Of a stretch of 64,000 nucleotides of DNA, positions 24,921 to 33,100 are shown piece by piece. The stretch's first letter is position 1; each line of letters starts with the position of its first letter. The DNA lies in NCBI RefSeq assembly GCF_027484705.1, contig NZ_JAIXSL010000008.1, positions 86,620-150,619 on the forward strand, given 5' to 3'. The notes below the pieces were generated by a model. That model saw nothing but the letters and a program-made list of their open reading frames with translations. It was not told the DNA's origin and did not search any database. The stretch is from Flavobacterium sp. (GTDB lineage: Bacteria > Bacteroidota > Bacteroidia > Flavobacteriales > Flavobacteriaceae). The position numbers and the translations under genes are program-made.

Positions 24921-25328
24921 ATGGGAAATTTATTGCAGGAAGACATCATCGGCCACATTGGCTTGCAAAAATACAAATGCACGATCTCGTGGCTCAACGG
25001 CGAACTGATTGCCGATGAGCCTGAAAATATTGGCGGCGGTAATTTGGGCCCGGATCCGTTTTCTTTACTTTTGGCGTCTTTGGGAAGTTGCACGTTGTCT
25101 ACCCTGCGCATGTATATCGACCGCAAAGGTTGGGATATTCCGCAGATTCACGTAGCTTTGAATATAGAACAAAAGACCGAAACCGAAACGACCACAATTA
25201 TTAGCAGACGGATTTCATTCACGAGCATCGTTCCCGAAGACCAAAAAGAACGCTTGCTCGCCATCGCGGAAAAATGCCCGATCTCGAAACTATTAAAAGG
25301 AAGTTCAATCATCAATACCTCAATGTAA
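24921..25328 (+). CDS. OsmC family protein
   Basis: This 135-residue protein has the OsmC/Ohr fold signature: ADEPENIGGGNLGPDPFSLLLASLGSCTLSTLRMY with the first conserved Cys in GSCT, and AEKCPISKLL with the second. Members are thiol peroxidases that detoxify organic hydroperoxides, or relatives of uncertain activity (YhfA-like). Both redox cysteines are present. It lies between the GNAT gene and the Fe-S protein gene, with spacings of 2 bases on each side, indicating one transcript. Confidence 0.9.
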   Translation: MGNLLQEDIIGHIGLQKYKCTISWLNGELIADEPENIGGGNLGPDPFSLLLASLGSCTLSTLRMYIDRKGWDIPQIHVALNIEQKTETETTTIISRRISFTSIVPEDQKERLLAIAEKCPISKLLKGSSIINTSM

Positions 25329-25330
25329 TT

Positions 25331-25555
25331 ATGGACCCCAACAACCTCAAAAAAGAATACACCAACGGCGAAGTCACCATTGTCTGGCAGTCGGGCAAAT
25401 GCATCCATTCCGGGAATTGCGTACGCAACAATCCCGATGTGTTCAAACCCAAAGAAAAACCATGGATCACACCCGAAGGTTCTTCGACGGAAAAAATCAT
25501 TGAAACCGTAAACAAATGCCCGTCGGGCGCACTCACTTATTACAAAAACTCTTAA
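25331..25555 (+). CDS. divergent (4Fe-4S) mono-cluster protein (Fer4_19 type)
   Basis: This 74-residue protein carries the short ferredoxin-like pattern GKCIHSGNCVRN plus a later NKCPSGAL, matching the divergent 4Fe-4S mono-cluster domain (formerly DUF1271). Such domains often occur with OsmC or CDGSH proteins and may act as small electron carriers. The start is ATG 25331, 2 bases after the osmC stop; a longer in-frame reading would run back into osmC. It abuts the flavin reductase gene with no gap. Confidence 0.88.
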   Translation: MDPNNLKKEYTNGEVTIVWQSGKCIHSGNCVRNNPDVFKPKEKPWITPEGSSTEKIIETVNKCPSGALTYYKNS

Positions 25556-26083
25556 ATGAAAAAAATTTTAGTATTCGCCGGTTCCTCAAGTAAAAGCTCG
25601 ATCAACAAACAATTGGCGGTGTACACTGCGCAGCAATTTAAAAATGTCGAACTCGATATTCTCGATCTGAATGATTATGAAATGCCTGTTTTTTCAGTCG
25701 ATAAGGAAAAAGAAAACGGCATTCACAATTTAGCACATGAGTTTTACGCTAAAATCGGAAGCGCTGATTTTATTGTACTTTCTTTGGCAGAACACAACGG
25801 TGCCTATTCCACAGCGTTCAAAAATGTCTTGGATTGGGCTTCGAGAATCAACAACAAAACCTTCCAGCAAAAACCGATGTTGTTGTTGGCCACTTCGCCG
25901 GGCGCGAGAGGCGGCGCTACTGTTTTGGATATTGCTTCCAAACGATTCCCTTTTCAGGGCGCTGAACTCAAAGGCACGTTTTCATTGCCCTCTTTTTTTG
26001 AAAATTTCGACGCTGTGAATGGCATTATCAATCCTGAATTAAAAAATCAATTGCTTGAAATCATCGATGCGATTGAAATCTAA
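25556..26083 (+). CDS. NADPH-dependent FMN reductase family oxidoreductase
   Basis: This 175-residue flavodoxin-fold protein begins with the FMN phosphate loop FAGSSSKSSINKQLA and contains LSLAEHNGAYSTAFKNVLDW and LATSPGARGG, typical of the NADPH-dependent FMN reductase/azoreductase family. It transfers electrons from NAD(P)H to FMN or to quinone-like acceptors. Its start codon follows the stop of the Fe-S gene directly, and it closes the five-gene operon; the fabD promoter begins within its last codons. Confidence 0.9.
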   Translation: MKKILVFAGSSSKSSINKQLAVYTAQQFKNVELDILDLNDYEMPVFSVDKEKENGIHNLAHEFYAKIGSADFIVLSLAEHNGAYSTAFKNVLDWASRINNKTFQQKPMLLLATSPGARGGATVLDIASKRFPFQGAELKGTFSLPSFFENFDAVNGIINPELKNQLLEIIDAIEI

Positions 26084-26100
26084 TTTAATTGCTATTTTTG
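26073..26100 (+). promoter_or_regulatory. promoter for fabD (TTG-N17-TATTTTTG)
   Basis: TTG at 26073-26075 and TATTTTTG at 26093-26100 are separated by 17 bases, matching the Bacteroidetes -33/-7 arrangement. The -33 element lies inside the end of the upstream reductase gene. The fabD ATG is 25 bases downstream. Confidence 0.75.
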
Positions 26101-26125
26101 CTTTTCAAAACACTAAAATAAAGAA

Positions 26126-26998
26126 ATGAAAGCATACATATTTCCAGGACAAGGCGCTCAATTTACCGGAATGGGCAAAGAATTATACGAAACTTCTCCT
26201 TTAGCGAAGGAACTATTTGAAAAAGCCAACGATATTCTGGGGTTCCGCATTACTGACATCATGTTTGAAGGCACCGCCGAACAACTCAAAGAAACCAAAG
26301 TCACGCAACCCGCAGTATTTTTACACTCGGTCATCCTTGCCAAAACTTTGGATAATTTCAAACCTGAAATGGTAGCCGGGCATTCGTTGGGCGAATTCTC
26401 AGCACTCGTAGCCAATGGCGCTTTGTCGTTTGAAGACGGATTGAAGCTGGTTTCCCAACGTGCGATGGCGATGCAAAAAGCCTGTGAAATTGCGCCTTCG
26501 ACAATGGCTGCAGTTTTAGGATTGGATGATAAAATCGTGGAAGATGTTTGCGCTTCCATTGATGGAATCGTAGTAGCTGCGAACTATAACTGTCCTGGAC
26601 AACTCGTAATTTCAGGTGAATTTTCAGCCGTGGAAAAAGCGTGTGAAGCCATGAAAGAAGCTGGTGCTAAAAGAGCTTTACTATTACCTGTTGGCGGTGC
26701 TTTCCACTCACCGATGATGGAACCAGCTCGTGAAGAATTGGCAGCAGCTATTGAAGCCACAACCTTTTCAAAGCCGATTTGCCCTGTGTATCAAAACGTA
26801 ACTGCGAGTGCGGTTTCCGATGCGGATGAAATCAAGAAAAACCTCATCATCCAATTGACGGCTCCCGTAAAATGGACGCAATCTGTTCAGCAAATGATTG
26901 CCGACGGCGCGACTTCTTTTACAGAAGTTGGACCCGGAAAAGTGTTGGTTGGTTTGGTCAATAAGATTAATCGCGATGTGGAAACAATCTCTGCTTAA
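26126..26998 (+). CDS. fabD: malonyl CoA-acyl carrier protein transacylase
   Basis: This 290-residue enzyme loads malonyl groups onto acyl carrier protein to supply fatty acid elongation. The nucleophile is S87 in AGHSLGEFSAL and the catalytic His is H194 in GAFHSPMM; the oxyanion motif FPGQGAQFTGMG is at the N-terminus. Length and motifs match single-domain FabD. It has its own promoter and terminator, separate from other fatty acid synthesis genes. Confidence 0.96.
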   Translation: MKAYIFPGQGAQFTGMGKELYETSPLAKELFEKANDILGFRITDIMFEGTAEQLKETKVTQPAVFLHSVILAKTLDNFKPEMVAGHSLGEFSALVANGALSFEDGLKLVSQRAMAMQKACEIAPSTMAAVLGLDDKIVEDVCASIDGIVVAANYNCPGQLVISGEFSAVEKACEAMKEAGAKRALLLPVGGAFHSPMMEPAREELAAAIEATTFSKPICPVYQNVTASAVSDADEIKKNLIIQLTAPVKWTQSVQQMIADGATSFTEVGPGKVLVGLVNKINRDVETISA

Positions 26999-27109
26999 TG
27001 AATAATGAATAGTTAATTATTAATAATGCTCTCTAGCCTAAATAAAAAAAGCCTGAACTTACGTTCGGGCTTTTTCATTATTAATAATTCATTGTTAATT
27101 ATTCATTAA
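26995..27109. repeat. imperfect ~115-bp inverted repeat enclosing a terminator between fabD and galE
   Basis: The arms 26995-27028 and 27076-27109 are reverse complements at roughly three quarters of positions, including CATTATTAATAATT and TTATTCATTAA. Each arm contains the stop codon of its neighbouring gene, so the palindrome spans exactly from one stop to the other with the terminator hairpin at its centre. Confidence 0.75.
27044..27075. terminator. bidirectional intrinsic terminator between fabD and galE
   Basis: AAAAAGCCTGAAC and GTTCGGGCTTTTT pair over 13 positions (one T-G) around the loop TTAC. A- and T-runs on the outer ends allow termination on both strands of this convergent gene pair. 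Confidence 0.9.
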
Positions 27110-28119
27110 CTTCTAATTTTCTGTTCCCATTTCCAAGCATAACTCAAAGCTTCTTCTAAAGTTGATTGTGCTTTCCAGCCCAAAACCTGATTGGCTTTAT
27201 CAGTGTTGGCATAAGCGGAAATGATATCGCCTTCTCTTCGGCCTACGATTTTATAAGGTAATTTTTTACCGCTAACTTTTTCGAAAGTATTGATGACTTC
27301 CAACACAGAACTTCCGGTGCCTGTTCCTAAATTAAACACTTCGACTTTATCGATATTCTTTTTGTTGAGCAATCTTTGTAGCGCGACAACGTGTGCTTTT
27401 GCCAAATCGACTACGTGAATGTAATCGCGGATGCAGGTGCCGTCAGGCGTTGGATAATCATCGCCGTAAACTGATAATTCCTGACGCATTCCTATTCCGG
27501 TTTGGGTTATAAATGGAATTAAATTTTGAGGAACACCTAAAGGCAACTCTCCTATTTCTGCCGTTGGATGTGCACCCATTGGGTTGAAATAACGCAATAA
27601 AATAGAATTGATGTTGCTTACTTTACAAACTTCGTTAATGATTTCTTCTCCGATTTGTTTCGTGTTTCCGTAAGGAGAAATGGCTGGTTTTACTGAAGCA
27701 TCTTCAGTAATGGGCATTTTATCTGCTTCGCCATAAACGGTGCAAGAAGAACTGAAAATAAAATGGGCTTCCGGTTTTTTCTGTAATTCCTGAAGAATGT
27801 AAACCAAGGTGCTGATGTTGTTTTCATAGTATAACAACGGATTTTCTACACTTTCTCCGACTGCTTTTGACGCTGCGAAATGAATGACACCCGCAACATC
27901 ATGATGCTTTTTAAAAAAATTCTGAACGGCTGGCTTTTCGCGCAAGTCCATTTTTTCGAAGATTGGGGTTTTCCCTGTGATGGCTACGATGCCTTTTAAA
28001 ACGTCTTCTGAGGAATTGGAAAGGTTGTCGATGATGACAACTTCGAAACCTTCATTTTGTAATTCTACTACGGTATGAGATCCGATGAAACCCAAACCTC
28101 CTGTTACTAATACTTTCAT
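27106..28119 (-). CDS. galE: UDP-glucose 4-epimerase
   Basis: This 337-residue short-chain dehydrogenase-type epimerase has the NAD-binding GGLGFIGSHT at the N-terminus and the catalytic Y150-x3-K154 in SPYGNTKQIGEE, preceded by FSSSCTVYG. RYFNPMGAHPTAEIGE and GTCIRDYIHVVDLA are specific to GalE. It interconverts UDP-glucose and UDP-galactose for polysaccharide synthesis or galactose use. It lies downstream of a DegT aminotransferase on the same strand, separated by a structured intergenic element. Confidence 0.95.
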   Translation of the reverse strand: MKVLVTGGLGFIGSHTVVELQNEGFEVVIIDNLSNSSEDVLKGIVAITGKTPIFEKMDLREKPAVQNFFKKHHDVAGVIHFAASKAVGESVENPLLYYENNISTLVYILQELQKKPEAHFIFSSSCTVYGEADKMPITEDASVKPAISPYGNTKQIGEEIINEVCKVSNINSILLRYFNPMGAHPTAEIGELPLGVPQNLIPFITQTGIGMRQELSVYGDDYPTPDGTCIRDYIHVVDLAKAHVVALQRLLNKKNIDKVEVFNLGTGTGSSVLEVINTFEKVSGKKLPYKIVGRREGDIISAYANTDKANQVLGWKAQSTLEEALSYAWKWEQKIRS

Positions 28120-28145
28120 TTTTTAATTGTCGTTGTTGGTTGGTA

Positions 28146-28231
28146 TATAGCCCTAGCCCTGATTGCAGCGGTTATCCTTTTGTGCCGGCGTTCGGCGCAA
28201 AAGATAGTAGCGCAAAGCAGGAAATAGCTCC
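28146..28231 (-). ncRNA. structured intergenic element, copy 1 (repeat or small RNA-like hairpin)
   Basis: This non-coding stretch folds into a long interrupted hairpin. The outer pairs are CCTG (28158-28161) with CAGG (28218-28221) and TTGC (28163-28166) with GCAA (28212-28215). The inner 10-bp stem is TTTTGTGCCG (28178-28187) with CGGCGCAAAA (28193-28202) around GCGTT. A related element occurs at 52875-52973. Similar elements recur between genes in Flavobacterium genomes; it may correspond to the Flavo-1 RNA motif, which I could not check. The strand is uncertain; it is listed as minus because both flanking genes are on that strand. Confidence 0.5.
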
Positions 28232-28236
28232 TAAAA

Positions 28237-29367
28237 TTATTTCAAAAATTCTAAAACGGTGTTCGTGATGTATTGTATCTGCTCATCGTCGAGCTCGGTG
28301 TGCATCGGCAACGAAATGACTTCCTTGACGAGCTGGTTCGTAACCGGGAAATCTTCTTCTTTGTAACGCGCATCGAGATAAGCCTTCTGGCTGTGCAACG
28401 GAATCGGGTAATAAATCGCGCACGGAATGCCTTTGTCGAGCAAATGTTGCATCAAGGCATCGCGGTCGGCATCAATAATTCTTAAGGTGTATTGGTGAAA
28501 CACGTGGCAGTCACAAACATCACAAATCGTTGGCGCGACGATATTTTTATGGCCTTCAAAAGCTTTGGAATATTTTCTCGCTGCTTCCTGACGCGCTGCT
28601 CCGTACTCATCTAAGAAAGGTAATTTGGCGTTTAAAACTGCTGCTTGAATACTGTCGAGCCTAGAGTTTACGCCTACGACATCGTGATGGTAACGCACAT
28701 ACATGCCGTGATTGACAATGCCTCGAAGCGTGTGTGCGAGTGCGTCGTCGTTGGTGAAGATTGCTCCGCCGTCACCATAACAACCTAAATTTTTAGAAGG
28801 AAAAAACGATGTTGATGCGACGTGACCAATTGTTCCTGCTTTCTTTTTCGTGCCGTCTGAAAATCTGCAGTTCGCTCCGATGGCTTGGGCGTTGTCTTCG
28901 ATGACATATAAGTTGTGTTCGTTGGCAATTCGCATGATCGCTTCCATATTGGCGGCACGACCGAACAAATGCACGGGAACAATGGCTTTGGTTTTGGGTG
29001 TGATGGCTTTTTTGATGGCTTCAATCGAAATGTTCATGTTGACGATATCGACATCGACCAAAACCGGTGTGAGTTGTAATAAGGCAATTACTTCTACGGT
29101 TGCGGCGAAAGTAAAATCGGCGGTGATGACTTCGTCTCCGGGTTTTAAACCTAAGCCCATCATGGCGATCTGCAAAGCGTCGGTTCCGTTGGCGCAAGGG
29201 ATGACGTGTTTGACATCGAGGTATTCCTCAAGGTTTTTCTGGAAAGCGTGCACCTGCGGGCCGTTGATGTAAGTATTGGTATCGAGAACTTCCTGAATGG
29301 AAGCGTTGACGGTAGTGGCAATTTTATCGTATTGACTTTTGAGGTCAACCATTTGGATTTTTTTCAT
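28237..29367 (-). CDS. DegT/DnrJ/EryC1/StrS family aminotransferase
   Basis: This 376-residue PLP enzyme of the sugar aminotransferase family has the internal aldimine lysine in SFFPSKNLGCYGDGGAI, the cofactor motif CANGTDALQIAMMGLG and VIEDNAQAIGA. Such enzymes transfer an amino group to keto-sugar nucleotides, making amino sugars for O-antigen, capsule or glycoprotein glycans. Conserved HVFHQYTLRI and AIYYPIPLHSQKAY are typical of WecE/PglE-like members. The ATG at 29367 is chosen over an adjacent TTG. With galE and waaA as neighbours it fits a small surface-glycan neighbourhood, though these are not one operon. Confidence 0.9.
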   Translation of the reverse strand: MKKIQMVDLKSQYDKIATTVNASIQEVLDTNTYINGPQVHAFQKNLEEYLDVKHVIPCANGTDALQIAMMGLGLKPGDEVITADFTFAATVEVIALLQLTPVLVDVDIVNMNISIEAIKKAITPKTKAIVPVHLFGRAANMEAIMRIANEHNLYVIEDNAQAIGANCRFSDGTKKKAGTIGHVASTSFFPSKNLGCYGDGGAIFTNDDALAHTLRGIVNHGMYVRYHHDVVGVNSRLDSIQAAVLNAKLPFLDEYGAARQEAARKYSKAFEGHKNIVAPTICDVCDCHVFHQYTLRIIDADRDALMQHLLDKGIPCAIYYPIPLHSQKAYLDARYKEEDFPVTNQLVKEVISLPMHTELDDEQIQYITNTVLEFLK

Positions 29368-29390
29368 CAAAGGATCAATTTAATTACGCA

Positions 29391-29398
29391 CAAAATTA
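29391..29398 (-). promoter_or_regulatory. -7 promoter element (TAATTTTG, minus strand) for the DegT gene
   Basis: The plus-strand CAAAATTA reads TAATTTTG on the minus strand, 23 bases upstream of the DegT ATG. The nearest TTTG is only 14 bases further up. Confidence 0.5.
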
Positions 29399-29466
29399 GT
29401 AATTTAATGGAGCAAACCATAAAAATTCTACAAAGTGGTGTATTTTAGCGACACAATTCACGAGCT

Positions 29467-30708
29467 ATGTTTTTTTTGTATAATCTTATTGTCATTTTTG
29501 CTGATTTTGCAGTGAAATTTCTTGCGGTTTTCAGTCCGAAACTCAAGCTTTTTGTGGACGGAAGAAAGACGGTTTTTGACACACTGGCTTCCAAAATTAA
29601 GCCTGACGATAAGACGATTTGGTTTCACGCCGCTTCTTTAGGCGAATACGAACAAGGTTTGCCGGTGATCGAAAAAATGAAACTTCAATTCCCAAATCAT
29701 AAAATCATTCTGACTTTCTTTTCGCCCTCGGGTTTTGAAGTGCGCAAAAACAATGCAGTGGCTGATGTCACTATTTATTTGCCTTTGGACACCAAAAGCA
29801 ATGCTAAAAAGTTTGTCGATCTGGTGCATCCCGATTTGGTGTTTTTTATTAAATATGAATATTGGCCGAACTATCTTCACGTTCTAAAAACACACGCGAT
29901 TCCGACTTATCTGATTTCGGGAATTTTCAGGGAAAACCAATTGTTCTTCAAATGGTACGGCAGTTTTTACAGAAAAGCGCTCGATACTTTCGTACATTTT
30001 TTTGTGCAGAATTCGCATTCTAAAGAATTGTTATTGCGATTAGGGAAATCGAATGTGACCGTTTCGGGCGATACGCGTTTTGATCGTGTCGCAACGATTT
30101 TGGAGAAAGACAACCATTTGGATTTTATCACGGAATTTAAAGACAATATCTTAACGATTGTCGTCGGAAGTTGCTGGCCCAAAGATGAAAGTCTTTTGGT
30201 GGAATTCATCAATACGACTACTTTGCCTGTGAAATTTATCCTCGCACCGCACAACATCAAAGCCGAACAGATTCAAGAATTGAAACAATCGATTACTAAA
30301 AAAACCGTTTTGTTTTCTGAAAAAGCAGGTCAAGATTTAGCTGATTTTGATGTTTTTATCATCGACACGATTGGTATTCTGACGAAAATTTACAGCGAAG
30401 CCGATATTGCATACGTGGGTGGCGGTTTCGGAAATCCGGGCGTTCATAATATTTTAGAGCCTGCTACTTTTGGCGTTCCGATAGTGATTGGGCCAAATTA
30501 TTCCCATTTTGCGGAAGCGACGGCTTTGGTCAATATGGGCGGCTGTATTTCGATTGCGAATGCTAAAGAATTACAAGACCAATTTGAAAATTTAATTCAG
30601 AATGTTACAATCCGCGAAGAAAAAGGACATATCTGCAGCACTTTCGTTCAAATGAATGTGGGCGCGACGGCTCAGATTTTAAATTACATTGAAAAAAATC
30701 AACCATAA
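29467..30708 (+). CDS. waaA: 3-deoxy-D-manno-octulosonic acid transferase
   Basis: This 413-residue glycosyltransferase (GT30) adds Kdo to lipid A at the inner membrane. It has an N-terminal membrane anchor (LYNLIVIFADFAVKFLAVF), the acceptor-site motif WFHAASLGEYEQGLPVIE, the conserved IKYEYWPNYL, and the C-terminal nucleotide-sugar site (GGGFGNPGVHNILEPATFGVP). Its presence indicates a lipid A/Kdo outer membrane. It is followed after 15 bases by an S46 peptidase gene. Confidence 0.94.
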   Translation: MFFLYNLIVIFADFAVKFLAVFSPKLKLFVDGRKTVFDTLASKIKPDDKTIWFHAASLGEYEQGLPVIEKMKLQFPNHKIILTFFSPSGFEVRKNNAVADVTIYLPLDTKSNAKKFVDLVHPDLVFFIKYEYWPNYLHVLKTHAIPTYLISGIFRENQLFFKWYGSFYRKALDTFVHFFVQNSHSKELLLRLGKSNVTVSGDTRFDRVATILEKDNHLDFITEFKDNILTIVVGSCWPKDESLLVEFINTTTLPVKFILAPHNIKAEQIQELKQSITKKTVLFSEKAGQDLADFDVFIIDTIGILTKIYSEADIAYVGGGFGNPGVHNILEPATFGVPIVIGPNYSHFAEATALVNMGGCISIANAKELQDQFENLIQNVTIREEKGHICSTFVQMNVGATAQILNYIEKNQP

Positions 30709-30723
30709 ATCAAACCTCCTTTT

Positions 30724-32889
30724 ATGAAATCACTAAAATTACTCTTATTACTATTTGTCATTCAAACCCAAGCACAACAAGGCGGCATGTGGATTCCATC
30801 GCTGTTGCAAGGCATGAATGAAAAAGAAATGAAAAACCTCGGCATGAAGATGACGGCGGCCGATATTTACAGCGTCAACAAATCGAGTTTGAAAGATGCC
30901 GTACCACATTTCAACGGCGGTTGTACTTCGGAAGTGATTTCGCCCAAAGGCTTGATTCTGACGAACCATCATTGTGGTTTTGACGCGATACAAACGCATT
31001 CGTCTGTAGAGCACGATTACCTTACCAACGGTTTTTGGGCTTATAAAATGGAGGACGAATTGCCGAATGAAGATCTCGAAGTAACTTTCATAATCAAAAT
31101 TGAGGATGTGACGACTAAGGTTTTGGAAGGCGTCGCAGCATTGCCTTCTGAAGCGGATAAACAAAAGAAAATTCAGGAAAATATTGTCGCTCTGAGCAAA
31201 TCACTACCTAAAGAAAGCTGGCAGGAAAACAAAATCAGGACTTTTTATGAAGGCAACCAATACATGCTTTTTGTGACGGAAACCTATAAAGATGTACGTT
31301 TGGTTGGAGCGCCGCCATCCTCTATTGGAAAATTCGGTTCGGACACCGACAACTGGGTTTGGCCACGCCATACGGGAGATTTTTCTTTGTTTAGAATTTA
31401 CGCGGACAAAAACAACCGTCCGGCTGCTTATTCGAAAGACAACGTTCCTTATGTCCCGAAACATTTCTTACCTATATCTTTAGATGGTGTTGCGGAAGAT
31501 GATTTTACCTTAGTATTTGGTTATCCCGGAAAAACGAATGAGTATCTTCCGGCGGTGGCGATTGAGCAAATCGTCAATGAATTAAATCCTGCTAAAATTG
31601 AAATCCGAGACAAAGCCTTGAAAGTACAGGATGGCTTTATGCGAAAAGACAATGCAATTAAAATTCAATACGCTTCGAAATACGCGGGTATTGCGAATTA
31701 TTGGAAAAAATGGATTGGCGAAACGCAAGGTTTAAAGAAATCAAATGCCGTTGCGATTAAAAAGAAACAAGAAGTAGCGTTTCAGGAAAAAGTGGTTAAA
31801 GCTGGAAAGCAAGCGGAATACGGAAACTTACTTGCTGACTTCGATAAGAGTTACAAAGAAATTGCGCCTTACGCTTCAAGCCGTGACTATTTTATAGAAG
31901 TGGTTTTGCGCAACACCGAATTGCTCAATGTGGCTTATAAAATGTATCAGTTGGAGCAGCTTTTGGGCACTAAAGGTGAACAGGCGTTTACGGACAGAAA
32001 AACTAATTTGATTAACGGATTGGGTGAATTCTATAAAGATTTCAATGCGGCGGTCGATGAAAAAGTGTTCGAGCAGCTTATTGATTTGTATGCGAATAAA
32101 TCTCCTAAACAATTCGTACCGGCAAGTTTGGTTAATGCCAATTTAAAGACATTGACTTCAGAAATATATAGCCAGTCAAGCCTTGTGGATTATAACAAAA
32201 CTAAAGAATTATTGACTGGAGATTCTAAAGCGGTGCTTGAAAAACTGAATAATGACAAAGCTTTTCGATTGGTGAAGGAAATGGCCGACAAGTATATCAA
32301 AGAAGTCGCGCCTAAATATGATGAGATCAATCTTCGCATTACTTCTTTGCAACGTACTTACATGAAAGCGCAATTGGAGCTCAATAAAAACGCGAGGAAT
32401 TTTCCGGATGCAAACAGTACATTGCGCGTGACGTATGGCAAAGTGAAAGGTTACGAGCCAAAAGACGCAACCATCTACAAACCTTTTACCTACTTAGATG
32501 GCGTGTTGGAGAAATACATTCCGGGCGATTATGAATTTGATGTGCCGAAAAAACTGATCGATTTATACAATGCAAAAGATTACGGGGTTTATGGAAGCAA
32601 AGGGAAAATGCCGGTTTGTTTTATTGGAACCAACCATACTACCGGAGGAAATTCCGGAAGTCCAGCAATTGATGCTAACGGGAATTTAATTGGCCTGAAT
32701 TTTGACCGTGTATGGGAAGGAACGATGAGCGATATTTACTACGATCCTGCAATTTGCAGAAACGTTATGGTCGATATTCGGTACGTTTTATTCATCATGG
32801 ATAAGTATGCAGGAGCAAAAAACCTAATTGATGAATTAAAAATTGTGCATCCAAAAACTAAAATAAATAAGCCAAAATCAAAAAATTAG
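30724..32889 (+). CDS. S46 family dipeptidyl peptidase, DPP11-like (acidic P1 specificity)
   Basis: This 721-residue protein has a signal peptide (MKSLKLLLLLFVIQTQAQ) and the S46 catalytic triad: H83 in LTNHHCGFD, D219 in RHTGDFSLFR and S644 in GGNSGSPAIDANG. In Porphyromonas S46 enzymes the residue 18 positions after the catalytic serine sets P1 specificity: Gly in DPP7 (hydrophobic) and Arg in DPP11 (Asp/Glu). Here that residue is R662 in NFDRVWEG, so cleavage after acidic residues is predicted. It probably acts in the periplasm to trim peptides two residues at a time during protein feeding. Confidence 0.92.
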   Translation: MKSLKLLLLLFVIQTQAQQGGMWIPSLLQGMNEKEMKNLGMKMTAADIYSVNKSSLKDAVPHFNGGCTSEVISPKGLILTNHHCGFDAIQTHSSVEHDYLTNGFWAYKMEDELPNEDLEVTFIIKIEDVTTKVLEGVAALPSEADKQKKIQENIVALSKSLPKESWQENKIRTFYEGNQYMLFVTETYKDVRLVGAPPSSIGKFGSDTDNWVWPRHTGDFSLFRIYADKNNRPAAYSKDNVPYVPKHFLPISLDGVAEDDFTLVFGYPGKTNEYLPAVAIEQIVNELNPAKIEIRDKALKVQDGFMRKDNAIKIQYASKYAGIANYWKKWIGETQGLKKSNAVAIKKKQEVAFQEKVVKAGKQAEYGNLLADFDKSYKEIAPYASSRDYFIEVVLRNTELLNVAYKMYQLEQLLGTKGEQAFTDRKTNLINGLGEFYKDFNAAVDEKVFEQLIDLYANKSPKQFVPASLVNANLKTLTSEIYSQSSLVDYNKTKELLTGDSKAVLEKLNNDKAFRLVKEMADKYIKEVAPKYDEINLRITSLQRTYMKAQLELNKNARNFPDANSTLRVTYGKVKGYEPKDATIYKPFTYLDGVLEKYIPGDYEFDVPKKLIDLYNAKDYGVYGSKGKMPVCFIGTNHTTGGNSGSPAIDANGNLIGLNFDRVWEGTMSDIYYDPAICRNVMVDIRYVLFIMDKYAGAKNLIDELKIVHPKTKINKPKSKN

Positions 32890-32963
32890 GATTTATAATA
32901 CATTTAAATTTATTTATTAAGAATTGTGATGAATTTTTAACTATAATTTTATTTAGTATTTTT

Positions 32964-32980
32964 TTGGCACAATACTTGTA
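32964..32980 (+). promoter_or_regulatory. possible sigma-54 (RpoN) promoter upstream of the small lipoprotein
   Basis: TTGGCAC-N5-TTGTA has the invariant GG and a G-T in place of the -12 GC, with the correct 10-base interval between them. It lies about 120 bases before the lipoprotein ATG. A separate -7 element is closer, so two promoters are possible. Confidence 0.4.
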
Positions 32981-33055
32981 AAATGTTCGGCGTTGCAACA
33001 GATTAGATTTTTTTAAAAAAAAATTCAAAAAAATTTTTCCATAATAAAAAATTTA

Positions 33056-33063
33056 TATCTTTG
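33056..33063 (+). promoter_or_regulatory. -7 promoter element (TATCTTTG) for the small lipoprotein
   Basis: TATCTTTG is a full match to TAnnTTTG, 37 bases upstream of the ATG at 33101. The region above it is an A/T-only stretch without a TTG; such A-tracts can act as UP-like elements. Confidence 0.65.
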
Positions 33064-33100
33064 CCTCGAATTAATAATTAACCTTTTATAATTAAGTAAG

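Noticed and set aside
32890..33100. A/T-only 210-base stretch as a replication origin or additional gene
   Set aside because: No DnaA-box cluster or coding frame; it is explained by promoter elements of the lipoprotein gene.
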